Assembly (NCBI RefSeq): GCF_018967845.1
Contig: NZ_JAHLZZ010000001.1
Coordinates: 3,782,001 to 3,846,000, forward strand
Origin: Hymenobacter siberiensis
GTDB lineage: Bacteria; Bacteroidota; Bacteroidia; Cytophagales; Hymenobacteraceae
Direction: 5' to 3'
DNA length: 64,000 nucleotides
Part shown: positions 8,779 to 17,935 of the stretch, in pieces
How positions within the stretch are numbered: position 1 is the stretch's first letter
Layout of the letters: each line of letters starts with the position of its first letter
Made by a program: the position numbers and the translations under genes
The notes under the pieces: generated by a model
What the model was told of the DNA's origin: nothing
The model's input: the letters and a program-made list of their open reading frames with translations, nothing else
The model's database searches: none

Positions 8779-9426
8779 AAAAACGGGTGTTTTAGGGGTT
8801 TACCAAATTATCGCGGGGTGGACACGGAACGTGTAAAGGTATAGAGTAGCACAAGTAGTACCCACTCATTCGAATTATTAAATCATTATATCCCCCTTGA
8901 ATGAGCGCCACACAGCATATCAGTCCCAAATCAGGCACTTAGCGCGCACGCCCGGCGCTACCGCGAGGGTTTCACTTCGGCGCGGCCCCTCCCGGCTGAC
9001 TTCAGATTGCTATTGGGAGTACCGCCCGGGGTGCTGCTTAAACACCACAAATGCCCCCGCGGCGGCGGGGGCATTTGTGTAGTGGTGCCTGTCGTTTCGG
9101 GCCGGAGGCTACGTGGGCCGGGGCAGCCAGCAGCGGCAAAACTACTGGGTGGGTGGCCCCGGCCCGGCAGCCGGGCCGGCCACGAAACAACAGGACTTGG
9201 GCCCGGGAAAACGGGCAGTAGCTAACGGGAAAACGGGGAAGCGAAAGCGGCATTGATGGCCGCAGGCGCGGCCGTTTGCCTGGCAGCCTGTACAAGGCGC
9301 GGGCACCGGGCCCAGCCCCCGAATCACGGCTTCGGCGAGGGCGCACTGGCGGCGGTGGGAGTACATCGGTCATGGTTCGACAAGCTCAGCATGACGCGCT
9401 ATTTTGGTTCGCCTACCCCACCCCCA
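8779..9426. other. 648-bp gap without a convincing gene
   Basis: This is the promoter side of the T9SS cargo gene and the 3' side of the LytTR regulator. On the minus strand CTATACCTTTAC (about 8830-8841) is near the TAnnTTTG consensus. The gap holds a strong hairpin at 9046-9079, GC-rich low-complexity sequence, and at about 9370-9400 a single copy of the GGTTCGACAAGCTCAGCATG repeat word. The short open frames here have no recognisable protein and overlap each other on both strands. Confidence 0.5.
9046..9079 (-). terminator. Perfect 15-bp hairpin downstream of the LytTR gene
   Basis: The arms CACAAATGCCCCCGC (9046-9060) and its exact complement (9065-9079) enclose a GGCG loop. It lies about 350 bp past the stop of the minus-strand regulator. 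No U-tract follows, so it may be a terminator or a processed stable 3' end. Confidence 0.5.
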
Positions 9427-10161
9427 TCAGGTCCAGCGGCTGAGGAACTGCAGGAAGGCTTCTTTGTACTGGTCGCCCACGGGGATGGTGATGGCGCCAA
9501 TCTGGACGGTGAGACGGCGCACGGCCTCAATCTTATCGAGCGCCACGATGAACGAGCGGTGGATGCGCATGAAGCGCCGGGCGGGCAGCTTTTCCTCCAT
9601 CGCCTTGAGGCTCATGAGGGAGAGCAGGGCGCGGGGCGAGCTTTTGAGGTGCACTTTCACGTAGTCCTTCAGGCCTTCGATATAGAGAATGTCGCTGAGG
9701 GCCACGCGTACCAGCTGGTACTCGGCTTTCAGGAAGAGGTATTCTTCCTCCTCGGGGCTGGCGGCGGGGGCCGTGGCGTGCTGGCTGGTGAGCTCGGCGT
9801 AGGCGCGGGCCTTGCCGGCGGCGCGCAGAAACTCCTCGTAGTTGAAGGGCTTGACGAGGTAGTCGAGGGCATCGACGCGGTAGCCTTCGAGGGCATACTG
9901 GCTGAAGGCGGTGGTGAAGATGACCCGCGGGCCGGTGGGGCCCAGCACGCGGGCCAGCTCCAGGCCGTTGAGCTCCTGCATCTGAATATCGAGGAAGGCC
10001 AAATCGACGGTGCCGGGGTGCTCGTGCAGGTACTTGAGGGCCTCCACGGCGCTGCCAAACTTGCCCACCAGCTCCAGAAACGGCGTTTTTTGAACGAAGG
10101 ACGCGACCAGGCCCAGGGCCAGGGGCTCATCATCGACGGCAATGGTTTTGAGGGGCGTCAT
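9427..10161 (-). CDS. LytTR-family response regulator
   Basis: The 244-residue cytoplasmic regulator has an N-terminal receiver domain (about 5-118) with the acidic pair in AVDDEP, the phospho-acceptor Asp in LAFLDIQMQ (residue 58) and DYLVKPF. The C-terminal LytTR DNA-binding domain (about 138-242) shows ILYIEGLKDYVKVHL and FMRIHRSFIVALDKI. It is the partner of the LytS-type kinase immediately upstream; the 73-bp gap contains an inverted repeat. Such pairs often regulate envelope or exopolysaccharide genes, and the target here is not known. Confidence 0.93.
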   Translation of the reverse strand: MTPLKTIAVDDEPLALGLVASFVQKTPFLELVGKFGSAVEALKYLHEHPGTVDLAFLDIQMQELNGLELARVLGPTGPRVIFTTAFSQYALEGYRVDALDYLVKPFNYEEFLRAAGKARAYAELTSQHATAPAASPEEEEYLFLKAEYQLVRVALSDILYIEGLKDYVKVHLKSSPRALLSLMSLKAMEEKLPARRFMRIHRSFIVALDKIEAVRRLTVQIGAITIPVGDQYKEAFLQFLSRWT

Positions 10162-10163
10162 AA

Positions 10164-10279
10164 GGAATAAGGAACAGGGGATAAGGAATAAGGACGTGGG
10201 AATTAAGGATAAGGAGCTGAAACGAAAGGAGCGACTACGCCCTCAATTCCTTATCCCCTATACCCTTTTCCTTGTCCCC
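10164..10279. repeat. Inverted repeat of GGAATAAGG words between kinase and regulator
   Basis: The left part (about 10164-10189) has GGAATAAGGAACAGGGGATA; the right part (about 10245-10279) has ATTCCTTATCCCCTATACCC, its imperfect complement. The right part lies inside the lytS-like reading frame and encodes its tail GDKEKGIGDKELRA and stop. Confidence 0.75.
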
Positions 10280-11350
10280 AACATGCAACGTGAGGTGCAC
10301 CCGGAATTCGTTGGCGGGCGTGTGGTCATCCACCAGCAGGTTGAACCGGCCGGGGTACAGCAGGTCGAGGCGGCGGCGGGTGTTGGCAAGGCCGATGCCG
10401 TTGCTGCCGGCCAGGTCGGTGCTGGGCAGCGCGAGCAGGGTGTTGCGCACTTCCAGCTCCAGCACATCGGGCGAGGGCTGGGTGAGGCCGATAAAGATGC
10501 GGCTGCTTTGGGTGGCGGCCACGCCGTGCTTGAAGGCGTTTTCGAGGAAGGGCAGCAGCAGCATGGGGGCCACGGGCACATCGCGCACGGGCTCGGGGCG
10601 GTCGAAGGTGACGGTCACGCGCTCATCGAGCCGCAGCTGCATGAGGGTGATGTAGTCCTGCACGAAGGCAATTTCCTGGCTGAGCAGCGTGAGGCCGCCG
10701 GCGGTGTCGTACAGCACGTAGCGCATCATGCGCGAGAGCCGGTGAATGGCCACGCGGGCCTGCTCGCCGTCGAGCAGCGTGAGGGCGTAGATGTTGTTGA
10801 GGGTATTGAAGAAGAAGTGCGGGTTAATCTGGGCCTTGAGCACCGACAGCTCCGAGCTCACGCGCTGCTGCTCCAGCGTCTGCCGAATCTGGGCATCGTT
10901 CTGCCACTTCTGCACCACCGTAATGCTCGTGCTGATGCCCAGCACAAACATGGTGGTGAGCAGGCCCATGGTGTCGATGCGGAAGCTGCCTCGGTTCAGC
11001 CGGGGCCGACCGGCCGCCGCCTCAAAGGCTTTGTCCATGAGGGCGGGCAGGTCGAGTACCGATTCCAGAAACTTACTGAAGCTGAGCACCACCGCCGTAG
11101 TGGCCACCAGGGCCAGAATAAACCAGCCGTTGCGCCCATGCAGCAGCAGGCGCGGCACCGTAACGTTGGCCGTGAGGTAATAAGTGGCCACCCACGCGGC
11201 AAACATCAGCCCCTGCTTCAGCCAGAACTGCGGCGGCATGGTGAGCCGCCCGGTGAGCGGCTGAAACAGCAAAAACGTGAGCCCGAACAGCCCCCACACC
11301 AGTACATGAATAAGCGGCGTGAGGTAGCGACGGGGCGTGAGGACGGCCAT
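10235..11350 (-). CDS. LytS-type sensor histidine kinase (His_kinase domain)
   Basis: The 371-residue membrane kinase (start MAVLTPRRYLTPLIHVLVW) has about four hydrophobic segments in the first 150 residues, then the short His_kinase box KAQINPHFFFNTLNNIYAL with its phospho-acceptor His, and a C-terminal ATPase domain with LLPFLENAFKHG and GIGLANTRRRL. An ATG at 11377 would add nine residues and cannot be excluded. The catalytic domain ends near HLTLHVG; the following GDKEKGIGDKELRA is encoded by an intergenic repeat and is probably not functional. It is the likely phosphodonor of the adjacent LytTR regulator. Confidence 0.9.
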   Translation of the reverse strand: MAVLTPRRYLTPLIHVLVWGLFGLTFLLFQPLTGRLTMPPQFWLKQGLMFAAWVATYYLTANVTVPRLLLHGRNGWFILALVATTAVVLSFSKFLESVLDLPALMDKAFEAAAGRPRLNRGSFRIDTMGLLTTMFVLGISTSITVVQKWQNDAQIRQTLEQQRVSSELSVLKAQINPHFFFNTLNNIYALTLLDGEQARVAIHRLSRMMRYVLYDTAGGLTLLSQEIAFVQDYITLMQLRLDERVTVTFDRPEPVRDVPVAPMLLLPFLENAFKHGVAATQSSRIFIGLTQPSPDVLELEVRNTLLALPSTDLAGSNGIGLANTRRRLDLLYPGRFNLLVDDHTPANEFRVHLTLHVGDKEKGIGDKELRA

Positions 11351-11486
11351 AGATGAGGGAGAAATCGGAACAAACATAGCCGGTCCCGTATTCCAAAGCC
11401 GGGCCAAACCGACCGCACCCGCAATTCCATCGACGGCGGGCAGCGTTTTACCGTCGGGCAGGTGGGCGGGGTTTGAAGGACGACAC

Positions 11487-11703
11487 TCCCCTCCTTACCA
11501 AGGAGGGGATGTTTCAGCAAAGCTGAAACGGGGGTGGTTGTGGGCGTTGTGGGCATTGAACGGTCGAGACCAGTTCAACACCACCCGGGACCGGTTCAAC
11601 ACCACCCGGGACCAGTTCCGCACCGCCCTGTCACCGTTCAACGCACGCAACCACCCCAGCTGACGCTTTGCGTCAGCATCCCCTCCTTGGTAAGGAGGGG
11701 AGT
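11487..11703. repeat. Long inverted repeat of CTCCCCTCCTTACCAAGGAG words upstream of pullulanase
   Basis: This fills most of the gap between the divergent kinase and pullulanase genes (11351-11747). The outer arms (about 11487-11540 and 11648-11703) both contain CCCCTCCTTACCAAGGAGGG or its complement, plus a GGGGTGGTTG / CAACCACCCC pair and inner hairpins (TTTCAGCAAAGCTGAAA, TGACGCTTTGCGTCA). In the middle, GTTCAACACCACCCGGGACC occurs twice in tandem. A related copy is at 16944-17128. Confidence 0.8.
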
Positions 11704-11747
11704 TTGGGGAGGTTACACTTCCGGCCGGACTCCCGACCTTTGCCCCC

Positions 11748-13739
11748 ATGATTCGCCCGCTTCTACTACTGCTTGTGCTGCTCTCCCCTGCTCCCGCAAT
11801 CTCAGCACCATCCCTTCCCGACTATGCAACTTACCCCACCTACCTCGGCCCCGACCTTGGGCTAACCTGGCGCGGGGGCCAGGCCACGCTGCGCGTGTGG
11901 GCCCCCACCGCCTCGGCCCTGCACATGCGCCTCTACGCCGCCGGCAGCGGCGGCCCGGCCCGTGCCGACTTTGTGATGGCCAAAGCCGAAGGCGGCACCT
12001 GGACCTACACCCTGCCCGCCGGCACCACCGGCTTCTACACAGTACAGGCCACCATCGCCGGCAAAACCCTGGCCGAAGTAGCCGACCCCTACGCCCACGC
12101 CGTGGGCGTGAACGGCCAACGCGGGGCCGTGTTCAACCCCATCATCGCCGAGCCGCCGGGCTGGAAAGACGACCTGCGCCCCGCCCTGAAACAAGCCACC
12201 GACATTGTAATCGGCGAAGTACACGTACGCGACCTCACCATGCACCCGCAGTCGGGTGTGCGGCACAAGGGCAAGTTTCTGGGGGCCGCGCAGGTGGGCA
12301 CCCGGGGCCCGGACGGCGTGAGCACCGGTCTCGACCATTTGGTTGAATTGGGCCTGACCCACGTCCACCTGCTGCCCACCACCGATTTCGCCAGCATCGA
12401 CGAAGCCGCGCCCGCCAGCGCCAACCGCTACAACTGGGGCTATGACCCGCTGAACTACTCCGTGCCCGAAGGCACCTACTCCACCGATGCCACCAACCCG
12501 GCCGCCCGCATCCGCGAGTTCAAGCAGCTGGTGGAAAACCTGCACGGGGCCGGCCTGCGCGTGGTGCTCGATGTGGTGTACAACCACACCGCCGATGCCC
12601 GCCGCAGCAATTTCGAGCAGCTGGTGCCCGGCTACTACTACCGCCACAACCCCGACGGGAGCCTGAGCAACGCCACCGCCTGCGGCAACGAAGTAGCCTC
12701 GGAGCGGCCCATGGTCCGCAAGCTCATCGTGGAATCGGTGGCGTATTGGGCGCAGCAGTACCACGTCGACGGCTTCCGTTTCGACCTCATGGGCGTGCTC
12801 GACATTGAAACCATGCGCGCCGTGCGCGTGACCCTCGACCAGCAGGACCACAGCATTTTCATCTACGGCGAGGGCTGGACCGCCGGCCCCTCACCCCTGC
12901 CCGACGCCAAACGCGCCCTCAAAGGCAATATGATGAAGCTGGACCGCATTGCCGCCTTCGGCGATGAGCTGCGCGATGGCGTGAAGGGCCACTACGCCCA
13001 CCAGACCGAGCCCGGCTTCGCCAGCGGCCAACCCGGCCTGGAGGAAAGCGTGAAATTCGGCATCGTGGCCGCCACCCGGCACCCGCAGCTCGATTATACG
13101 AAGGTTAACTACTCGAAAGCGCCGTGGGCCGGTGCACCGTCGCAGGCCATCAACTACGTGGCCTGCCACGACGACCGGGTACTCTGGGACAAGCTCAAGG
13201 CATCGAATCCCAACACCTCGGAAGACACGCTCATCAAGATGGATTTGCTGAGCAACACCATCGTGTTCACCTCGCAGGGCGTACCGTTTTTGCCGGTCGG
13301 CGATGAGTTCCTGCGCACCAAGGGCGGCTCCTCCAACTCCTACAACCAGCCCGACAGCGTGAACCAGATTGACTGGGGCCGCAAGGCCAAATACGTGGGC
13401 GTGTACGAGTTCTACCGCAAGCTGCTGGCCCTGCGCCGCAACCACCCCGCCTTCCGCCTGCCCACCACCGAGCTCATTCAGCAGCACCTCGAATTCCTGC
13501 CCAACATGGCCCCCGGCATCATCGCCTACCAACTGAAGGACCACGCCGGCGGCGATGCCTGGAACACCATCACCGTCATTTTCAACGGCAACCGGGGGGC
13601 CTGGAGCGTGCCCCTGCCCCGCGAAACCTACAAAGTAGTGCTGCGCGGCAACCAAATCCAGGAAGAAGGCCTCGACGTGCTGGAGGTAACCAGCGGCGTG
13701 CAGGTCCCCGGCAACTCCGCCCTGATTCTGGTGCGGTAG
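11748..13739 (+). CDS. pulA: Type I pullulanase, GH13 (secreted)
   Basis: The 663-residue protein hydrolyses alpha-1,6 branches of pullulan, glycogen or starch dextrins. It has a signal peptide (MIRPLLLLLVLLSPAPAISA), a CBM48-like beta domain (about 40-125, TLRVWAPTASALHMRLY) and a GH13 barrel. YNWGYDPLNYSVPEG (about 228) is the signature of type I pullulanases. Catalytic residues are the nucleophile Asp346 in GFRFDLMG, the acid/base Glu375 in YGEGW, and the stabiliser Asp in YVACHDD. It probably acts in the periplasm or at the surface. The TAG stop is the first part of a TAGAGACGC repeat. No sus-type genes accompany it. Confidence 0.93.
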   Translation: MIRPLLLLLVLLSPAPAISAPSLPDYATYPTYLGPDLGLTWRGGQATLRVWAPTASALHMRLYAAGSGGPARADFVMAKAEGGTWTYTLPAGTTGFYTVQATIAGKTLAEVADPYAHAVGVNGQRGAVFNPIIAEPPGWKDDLRPALKQATDIVIGEVHVRDLTMHPQSGVRHKGKFLGAAQVGTRGPDGVSTGLDHLVELGLTHVHLLPTTDFASIDEAAPASANRYNWGYDPLNYSVPEGTYSTDATNPAARIREFKQLVENLHGAGLRVVLDVVYNHTADARRSNFEQLVPGYYYRHNPDGSLSNATACGNEVASERPMVRKLIVESVAYWAQQYHVDGFRFDLMGVLDIETMRAVRVTLDQQDHSIFIYGEGWTAGPSPLPDAKRALKGNMMKLDRIAAFGDELRDGVKGHYAHQTEPGFASGQPGLEESVKFGIVAATRHPQLDYTKVNYSKAPWAGAPSQAINYVACHDDRVLWDKLKASNPNTSEDTLIKMDLLSNTIVFTSQGVPFLPVGDEFLRTKGGSSNSYNQPDSVNQIDWGRKAKYVGVYEFYRKLLALRRNHPAFRLPTTELIQQHLEFLPNMAPGIIAYQLKDHAGGDAWNTITVIFNGNRGAWSVPLPRETYKVVLRGNQIQEEGLDVLEVTSGVQVPGNSALILVR

Positions 13740-13817
13740 AGACGCATAATTGCGTCTCGTCGTTGAACGGTAATCGTACAGACGATGCGGACGAAGAGAC
13801 GCAATTATGCGTCTCTT
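13735..13817. repeat. GTAG-headed inverted hairpin pair (AGACGCATAATTGCGTCT)
   Basis: The first unit is GTAG followed by the hairpin AGACGCATAATTGCGTCT (13736-13758). The second is the same hairpin in opposite orientation (about 13795-13817), headed GAAG when read on the minus strand. The form, a conserved tetranucleotide plus a palindrome, arranged as an inverted pair, is that of REP/BIME elements. A related pair is at 62366-62448. The pullulanase stop codon is the TAG of the header. Confidence 0.75.
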
Positions 13818-14035
13818 CCCTTGCTGATTTGAAAAAATTCGCTTTCCATTTTGGAAAAATTCATCCCCGTTGGGCCCCGTGCCCGGCGGGGATTTTTTAT
13901 TATTCAATTGGTAATCAACAGGTAGTTCGGCTCGAACCCAGGCATCACCAATCCGGCATTGGTATTGGCATATGGTGGAGGCAACCAATTAACGGCCGCA
14001 CCGGCCACCACCTCCCTCCCCCCAATACCAACGCC

Positions 14036-15025
14036 ATGAACGCACTTCCTTCTTTCGATTCCGCCCCCGGCCTCCCCAAGTGGCAGCAGCCGGAAAAAGT
14101 AGCCGGCCGCGTGGTCCTTATCGGGCTGGTAGGCACGGCGGTGTATTTCTGGGGCAGCATCCTGCCCTTCCTCGTAGATATGGTGTTCGACACCGTGAAG
14201 CTAGGCATCGGGCTGGGCACGCTGTTCGTGCTGTTTCTGCTGGCCACCAACAAGCGGATTCACGCCGGACTGTGGTACGCCGGGCAGCGCGTACTGCGCT
14301 CGATGGCGGGCATCTTCGTCAACACCAACCCCATCGGTATCATGGAAGACTACATCTCGAACACCGAGAAGGAAGCCCGCAAGATGGACGCCGAAGTCAC
14401 CAACATCGAAGGCGCACACGAGCTAGTGAAGCGCAAGCTGGCCGCCAACGCCGCCCAGATAAAGGAGTACCTGGCGCTGGCCGACTCGGCCACCCGCCAG
14501 GGCGAAAAGGACGCCGCCGAGAGCTACGCCATGCGCGCCGCCCAGGTGCAGGACTACAACCAGCGCCTGCAGCCCATGGCCACCACCACGGCCAACGTGA
14601 CGGTAGTAATGCGCCAGATTCTGAAAGCCGCCCTGCGCCAGATTGATGGCAGCAAGTTCAAAGTCAACCTTTTGAAGGATGAATATCAGCTGGTGAAACG
14701 CACCAGCTCGGGCATGCGCGCGGCCATGAACATCCTGCGCGGCGACCCCGACAAGAAGTACTTCTTCGACCTGGCCACGGACCGCGTGGCCGAAGACATG
14801 GCCCAGCAGCTGGGCCAGATTAAGCAGGCCATGCGCTACTCGCAGGAGTTCGTGAAGGAGATGGACATCCAGAACGGGGTGATGAGCGAGAAGGGCCAGC
14901 GCCTGCTCGACCAATACCAGAAAGGCGAATTCAACGCCGTGCTCAACGAAAAACCGCAAGCTCCCCAGAACATTCTCACCACTAAAAAAGCCTCCGATGA
15001 TGCCTACTCTAGCCTGCTTGATTAG
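14036..15025 (+). CDS. Membrane-anchored coiled-coil protein (PspA-like in form), unknown function
   Basis: I do not recognise a named family. The 329-residue protein starts MNALPSFDSAPGLPKWQQ. Two hydrophobic segments follow (about 24-45, VVLIGLVGTAVYFWGSILPF; and about 53-70, LGIGLGTLFVLFLLA), and then mostly long charged helices (about 105-310) with heptad character. The overall form resembles PspA/YjfJ-type stress proteins, but with real membrane segments at the N-terminus. It is the first gene upstream of an OmpA-fused substrate-binding protein, an ABC permease and an ABC ATPase, so it may be a structural or regulatory part of that system. The upstream in-frame start at 13763 lies in a repeat and was rejected. 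Confidence 0.75.
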   Translation: MNALPSFDSAPGLPKWQQPEKVAGRVVLIGLVGTAVYFWGSILPFLVDMVFDTVKLGIGLGTLFVLFLLATNKRIHAGLWYAGQRVLRSMAGIFVNTNPIGIMEDYISNTEKEARKMDAEVTNIEGAHELVKRKLAANAAQIKEYLALADSATRQGEKDAAESYAMRAAQVQDYNQRLQPMATTTANVTVVMRQILKAALRQIDGSKFKVNLLKDEYQLVKRTSSGMRAAMNILRGDPDKKYFFDLATDRVAEDMAQQLGQIKQAMRYSQEFVKEMDIQNGVMSEKGQRLLDQYQKGEFNAVLNEKPQAPQNILTTKKASDDAYSSLLD

Positions 15026-15065
15026 CTTTTTGCTGGCCTGGGCCTGCTTGAGCAGCGCAGACTTT

Positions 15066-15155
15066 GTAGCGCGGACTTTTAGTCCGCGAGTCACCCAGCC
15101 AGCCCACTCTATTTCCATTCAACCACCCCATTCGCGGACTAAAAGTCCACGCTAC
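15066..15155. repeat. REP pair (BIME) of the RAYT-linked family, solo copy
   Basis: Two REP units face each other: GTAG at 15066-15069 followed by CGCGGACTTTTAGTCCGCG, and on the minus strand GTAG followed by CGTGGACTTTTAGTCCGCG (15132-15155). The same units flank the transposase gene at 18004-18600. This copy lies between the coiled-coil gene and the OmpA-fusion gene, 7 nt before the latter's ATG. Confidence 0.88.
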
Positions 15156-15162
15156 TACTCCG

Positions 15163-16941
15163 ATGACAACACGCGGTAAATTCATTATTGGCCTCCTTCT
15201 TTTTGGCCTCCTGTACTTCGGCATCAACAAGCTGGTTACCAGCGGTGCCGTATTTAAAAAGGCCGACACGCAGTCGGTGCTTTTGAACTCGATTGAGCTG
15301 CCCACGACCACCGGCGGCAACCACGCCAACATCGTGGTGCCGCTGGCCCCCATGCCCGGCACCGCCCCGGCCGACAAAGGCACGCCCCTCACCTGGGAAG
15401 TGATGGCCTGGAACAGCCAGATGGCCGGCATGCTGGCCAACGGCGGCCCACGCTCCACGATGGGCTCGGCGGCCGCCGCCAACGGGCTCGACATGCAGAT
15501 TGTGCGTCAGGACGACGTGAGCAAGATGCAGGCCGACCTGGTGAAAAACGCCCTCGACCTGCAAAGCAACCCGGCCACTCCCGGCCTGATTGTGAGCATC
15601 ATGGGCGACGGCCTGCCGGCTTTCTCGGCGGTGCAGAACGAGCTAAAAAAAACCGGTACGCAGCTGCAAATCATCCCCTACTCAGTGGGCAAATCCTTCG
15701 GCGAAGACAAGCTGATGGGCCCCAAGGAGTGGCTGGATAACCCCAAGCTGGCCCTGGGCAAAACCGTGGCCTGCTATCTGCGCGACGGCGACCAGAACAT
15801 TGCCCTAAAATGGTGCGCCGACAACGGCCTGAAGGTGAACCCCGACGAAACCACCTACGACCCCGAAGCCGTGAACTTCATGGCCGCCAGCGACTTCCTG
15901 GTGGCCGCCGAGAAATACATCCTCGGCAAGCCCGAAGCCCGCACCAAGGTAGTGAACGGCAAGAACACGGGCGTGAAGGTGGACGTGGTAGCCGATGCCG
16001 TGGCCACCTGGACGCCCGGCGACGTGAACATCGCCAAGCAGCGCGGCGGCCTCGTGAACATCGTGAGCACCAAGGACTACTCCAACCAGATGCCCAACAT
16101 CATGGTAACGACCAAGCGCTGGTACGACGCCCACCCCAAAGAGGTACTGGGCCTGATGACGGCCTTCGCCGTGGCCGGCGACCAGGTGAAAAGCCACCCC
16201 GAAGCCCTGACCCGCGCCGCCGATATTTCGGCCACCGTGTACGGCGACCAGGATAAGCCCGGGGCCTACTGGCTGAAGTATTACAAAGGCGTGAGCGAAG
16301 CCGACCGCAACGGCGAAGTAGTGGAGCTGGGCGGCAGCAAAGCCTTCAATTTCAGCGACAACTTGACCCTGTTCGGCCTTGATGAAGGCGGCACCAACAT
16401 CTACGCCTCGGTGTACAAAACCTTCGGCGACGTGCAGAAGAAGCTCTATCCGAAGGAGCTGCCCATCTACGTGCCACTCACCGAAATGCTGGACCTCGCG
16501 CCCCTGCAAAAGCTGCAGGCTCAGTACAAAGGCAAAGCCGTAGCCCCGGCCGAAACCCAGCAGTTTGCCGCCGGCGACGAAATCCGCCAGAGTGTGAGCA
16601 AGCGCGCCTGGAACATCGAGTTCAACAGCGGCCAGAGCAGCTTCACCCCCCAGACCACCCGCGAGCTAACCCAGCTTTTCGATGACCTGGTAGTAGCCGG
16701 CCGCCTCAAAGTAGCCGTGCACGGCCACACCGACAACGCCGGCGACCCCGGCAAAAACCAGCAGCTCTCGGAAGACCGCGCCATGGCCGTGCAGCACTGG
16801 CTCGAAACCAAGAGCCACAGCGCCTTCCCCGATGGCCGCATCCAGGTGTACGCCCACGGCGCCACCGAGCCGGTAGCCAGCAACACCACGCCCGATGGCA
16901 AAGCGAAGAACCGCCGGGTCGAGGTGGTGCTGGGCAACTAG
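15163..16941 (+). CDS. ABC substrate-binding protein fused to a C-terminal OmpA domain
   Basis: The 592-residue protein starts MTTRGKFIIGLLLFGLLYFG, an uncleaved-looking N-terminal membrane segment or signal. The central part (about 75-440) is a periplasmic binding-protein fold of the NMT1/SsuA/phosphate-like type, with LTWEVMAWNSQMA, ACYLRDGDQNIALKWCADNG, and an NIVSTKDYSNQMPNIM strand. The C-terminus (about 480-592) is an OmpA-like peptidoglycan-binding domain with VHGHTDNAGDPGKNQQLSED and NRRVEVVL. So the binding protein is probably tied to the cell wall. It is followed by a permease and an ATPase gene that complete the importer. The ligand cannot be read from the sequence. Confidence 0.85.
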   Translation: MTTRGKFIIGLLLFGLLYFGINKLVTSGAVFKKADTQSVLLNSIELPTTTGGNHANIVVPLAPMPGTAPADKGTPLTWEVMAWNSQMAGMLANGGPRSTMGSAAAANGLDMQIVRQDDVSKMQADLVKNALDLQSNPATPGLIVSIMGDGLPAFSAVQNELKKTGTQLQIIPYSVGKSFGEDKLMGPKEWLDNPKLALGKTVACYLRDGDQNIALKWCADNGLKVNPDETTYDPEAVNFMAASDFLVAAEKYILGKPEARTKVVNGKNTGVKVDVVADAVATWTPGDVNIAKQRGGLVNIVSTKDYSNQMPNIMVTTKRWYDAHPKEVLGLMTAFAVAGDQVKSHPEALTRAADISATVYGDQDKPGAYWLKYYKGVSEADRNGEVVELGGSKAFNFSDNLTLFGLDEGGTNIYASVYKTFGDVQKKLYPKELPIYVPLTEMLDLAPLQKLQAQYKGKAVAPAETQQFAAGDEIRQSVSKRAWNIEFNSGQSSFTPQTTRELTQLFDDLVVAGRLKVAVHGHTDNAGDPGKNQQLSEDRAMAVQHWLETKSHSAFPDGRIQVYAHGATEPVASNTTPDGKAKNRRVEVVLGN

Positions 16942-16943
16942 AA

Positions 16944-17128
16944 CGACACTCCCCTCCTCAGCTGAGGAGGGGATGTGAGCGCCGAAGAGGCGCGAATGGG
17001 GGTGGTTGGCCTCGTTGAACGACACCCGAACGAAACCCTTACAGAACCTCACGCGAGTCGTTCAACGATTCAACCACCCCAGTTGAGCCTGCGGCTCAAC
17101 GTTCCCTACTTGGTAAGGAGGGGAGTTT
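16944..17128. repeat. Inverted repeat, CTCCCCTCCT...AGGAGGGG family, second copy
   Basis: The arms start just after the OmpA-fusion stop (CACTCCCCTCCTCAGCTGAG) and end with TGGTAAGGAGGGGAG before the permease gene. The inner parts contain GGGGGTGGTT and AACCACCCC, and TTGAGCCTGCGGCTCAA. It is the same family as 11487-11703. Confidence 0.75.
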
Positions 17129-17152
17129 GACCGCCATTTCCGTTCTCCCACC

Positions 17153-17935
17153 ATGAAAACCCTCTTCTCCCCCAACGCCCAGCCGCGCCCGCTCATCTTC
17201 ACCACCATGGTGGTGGCCCAGGTGGCCCTGTTGCTGCTGCTGTGGCTCTTTTACCCCATGCAGCTCTTCCCCAGCCTGGGCGAAGTCATCCGCTCCCTCG
17301 GCGACCTCATCACCACGCAGGGCCTCATCCCGGAGCTGTGGGCCAGCATGACCACCGCCATCGAGGCACTGGCCGTGGCCACGGTGCTGGCGCTGGGCAT
17401 TTCCTACCTCACGGCGCTACCCTTTTTCCGGCCCATCGCCTACGCGGCCTCCAAGATGCGCTACCTCACCCTCACCGGCCTCACGTTTTTCATGGCCCTC
17501 ATGGTCAGCTCCGGCCATCAGGTGAAGTTATCGGTGCTCATTTTCGGGGCCACCGTATACCTGGTCACGGGCATGACGAGCGTAATTCTGACCACCACGC
17601 AGGAGGAAATGGACCACGCCCGCACCCTGGGCATGAGCGAATGGCGCAGCTTCTACGAAGTGGTAGTGCTGGGGAAATTGGATGAGATGCTCGAAGTAGT
17701 GCGCCAGAATTTCGCCATCATCTGGACGATGATTACGCTGGTGGAAACGCTCTACCAATCCGAAGGCGGCATCGGGCTGCTGCTGTATAAGCAGAACCGG
17801 TACCTGCACCTCGATGGGGTGCTGGCCATTCAGCTGGTGATTCTGGCCACGGGCGCGGCGCAGGACTACGTGTTTGTACTGCTGCGGAGGGTGTTTTTTC
17901 CTTACTCGGCGCTGGGCAGTAGCGCGGACTTTTAG
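17153..17935 (+). CDS. ABC transporter permease (BPD_transp_1, SsuC/TauC type)
   Basis: The 260-residue protein has about six membrane segments. The EAA-type loop is visible in QEEMDHARTLGMSEWRSFYEVV, where the expected Ala-Gly motif is altered to HARTLGMSEW. It completes an importer with the OmpA-fused binding protein upstream and the ATPase at 18703. The protein naturally ends near VFFPYSALG: the last residues (SADF) and the TAG stop are encoded by a REP unit, which shows that the element invaded the end of the gene. The RAYT and two REP pairs now separate it by about 770 bp from the ATPase gene. Confidence 0.88.
   Translation: MKTLFSPNAQPRPLIFTTMVVAQVALLLLLWLFYPMQLFPSLGEVIRSLGDLITTQGLIPELWASMTTAIEALAVATVLALGISYLTALPFFRPIAYAASKMRYLTLTGLTFFMALMVSSGHQVKLSVLIFGATVYLVTGMTSVILTTTQEEMDHARTLGMSEWRSFYEVVVLGKLDEMLEVVRQNFAIIWTMITLVETLYQSEGGIGLLLYKQNRYLHLDGVLAIQLVILATGAAQDYVFVLLRRVFFPYSALGSSADF

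Noticed and set aside
9007-9373. Small frames on both strands around the 9046-9079 hairpin
   Set aside because: They overlap a perfect hairpin and each other and have a Pro/Arg/Gly composition without motifs.
13763-14035. N-terminal extension of the coiled-coil protein
   Set aside because: It begins inside a GTAG-type repeat and has no family support; the ATG at 14036 gives a sensible start before the first membrane segment.
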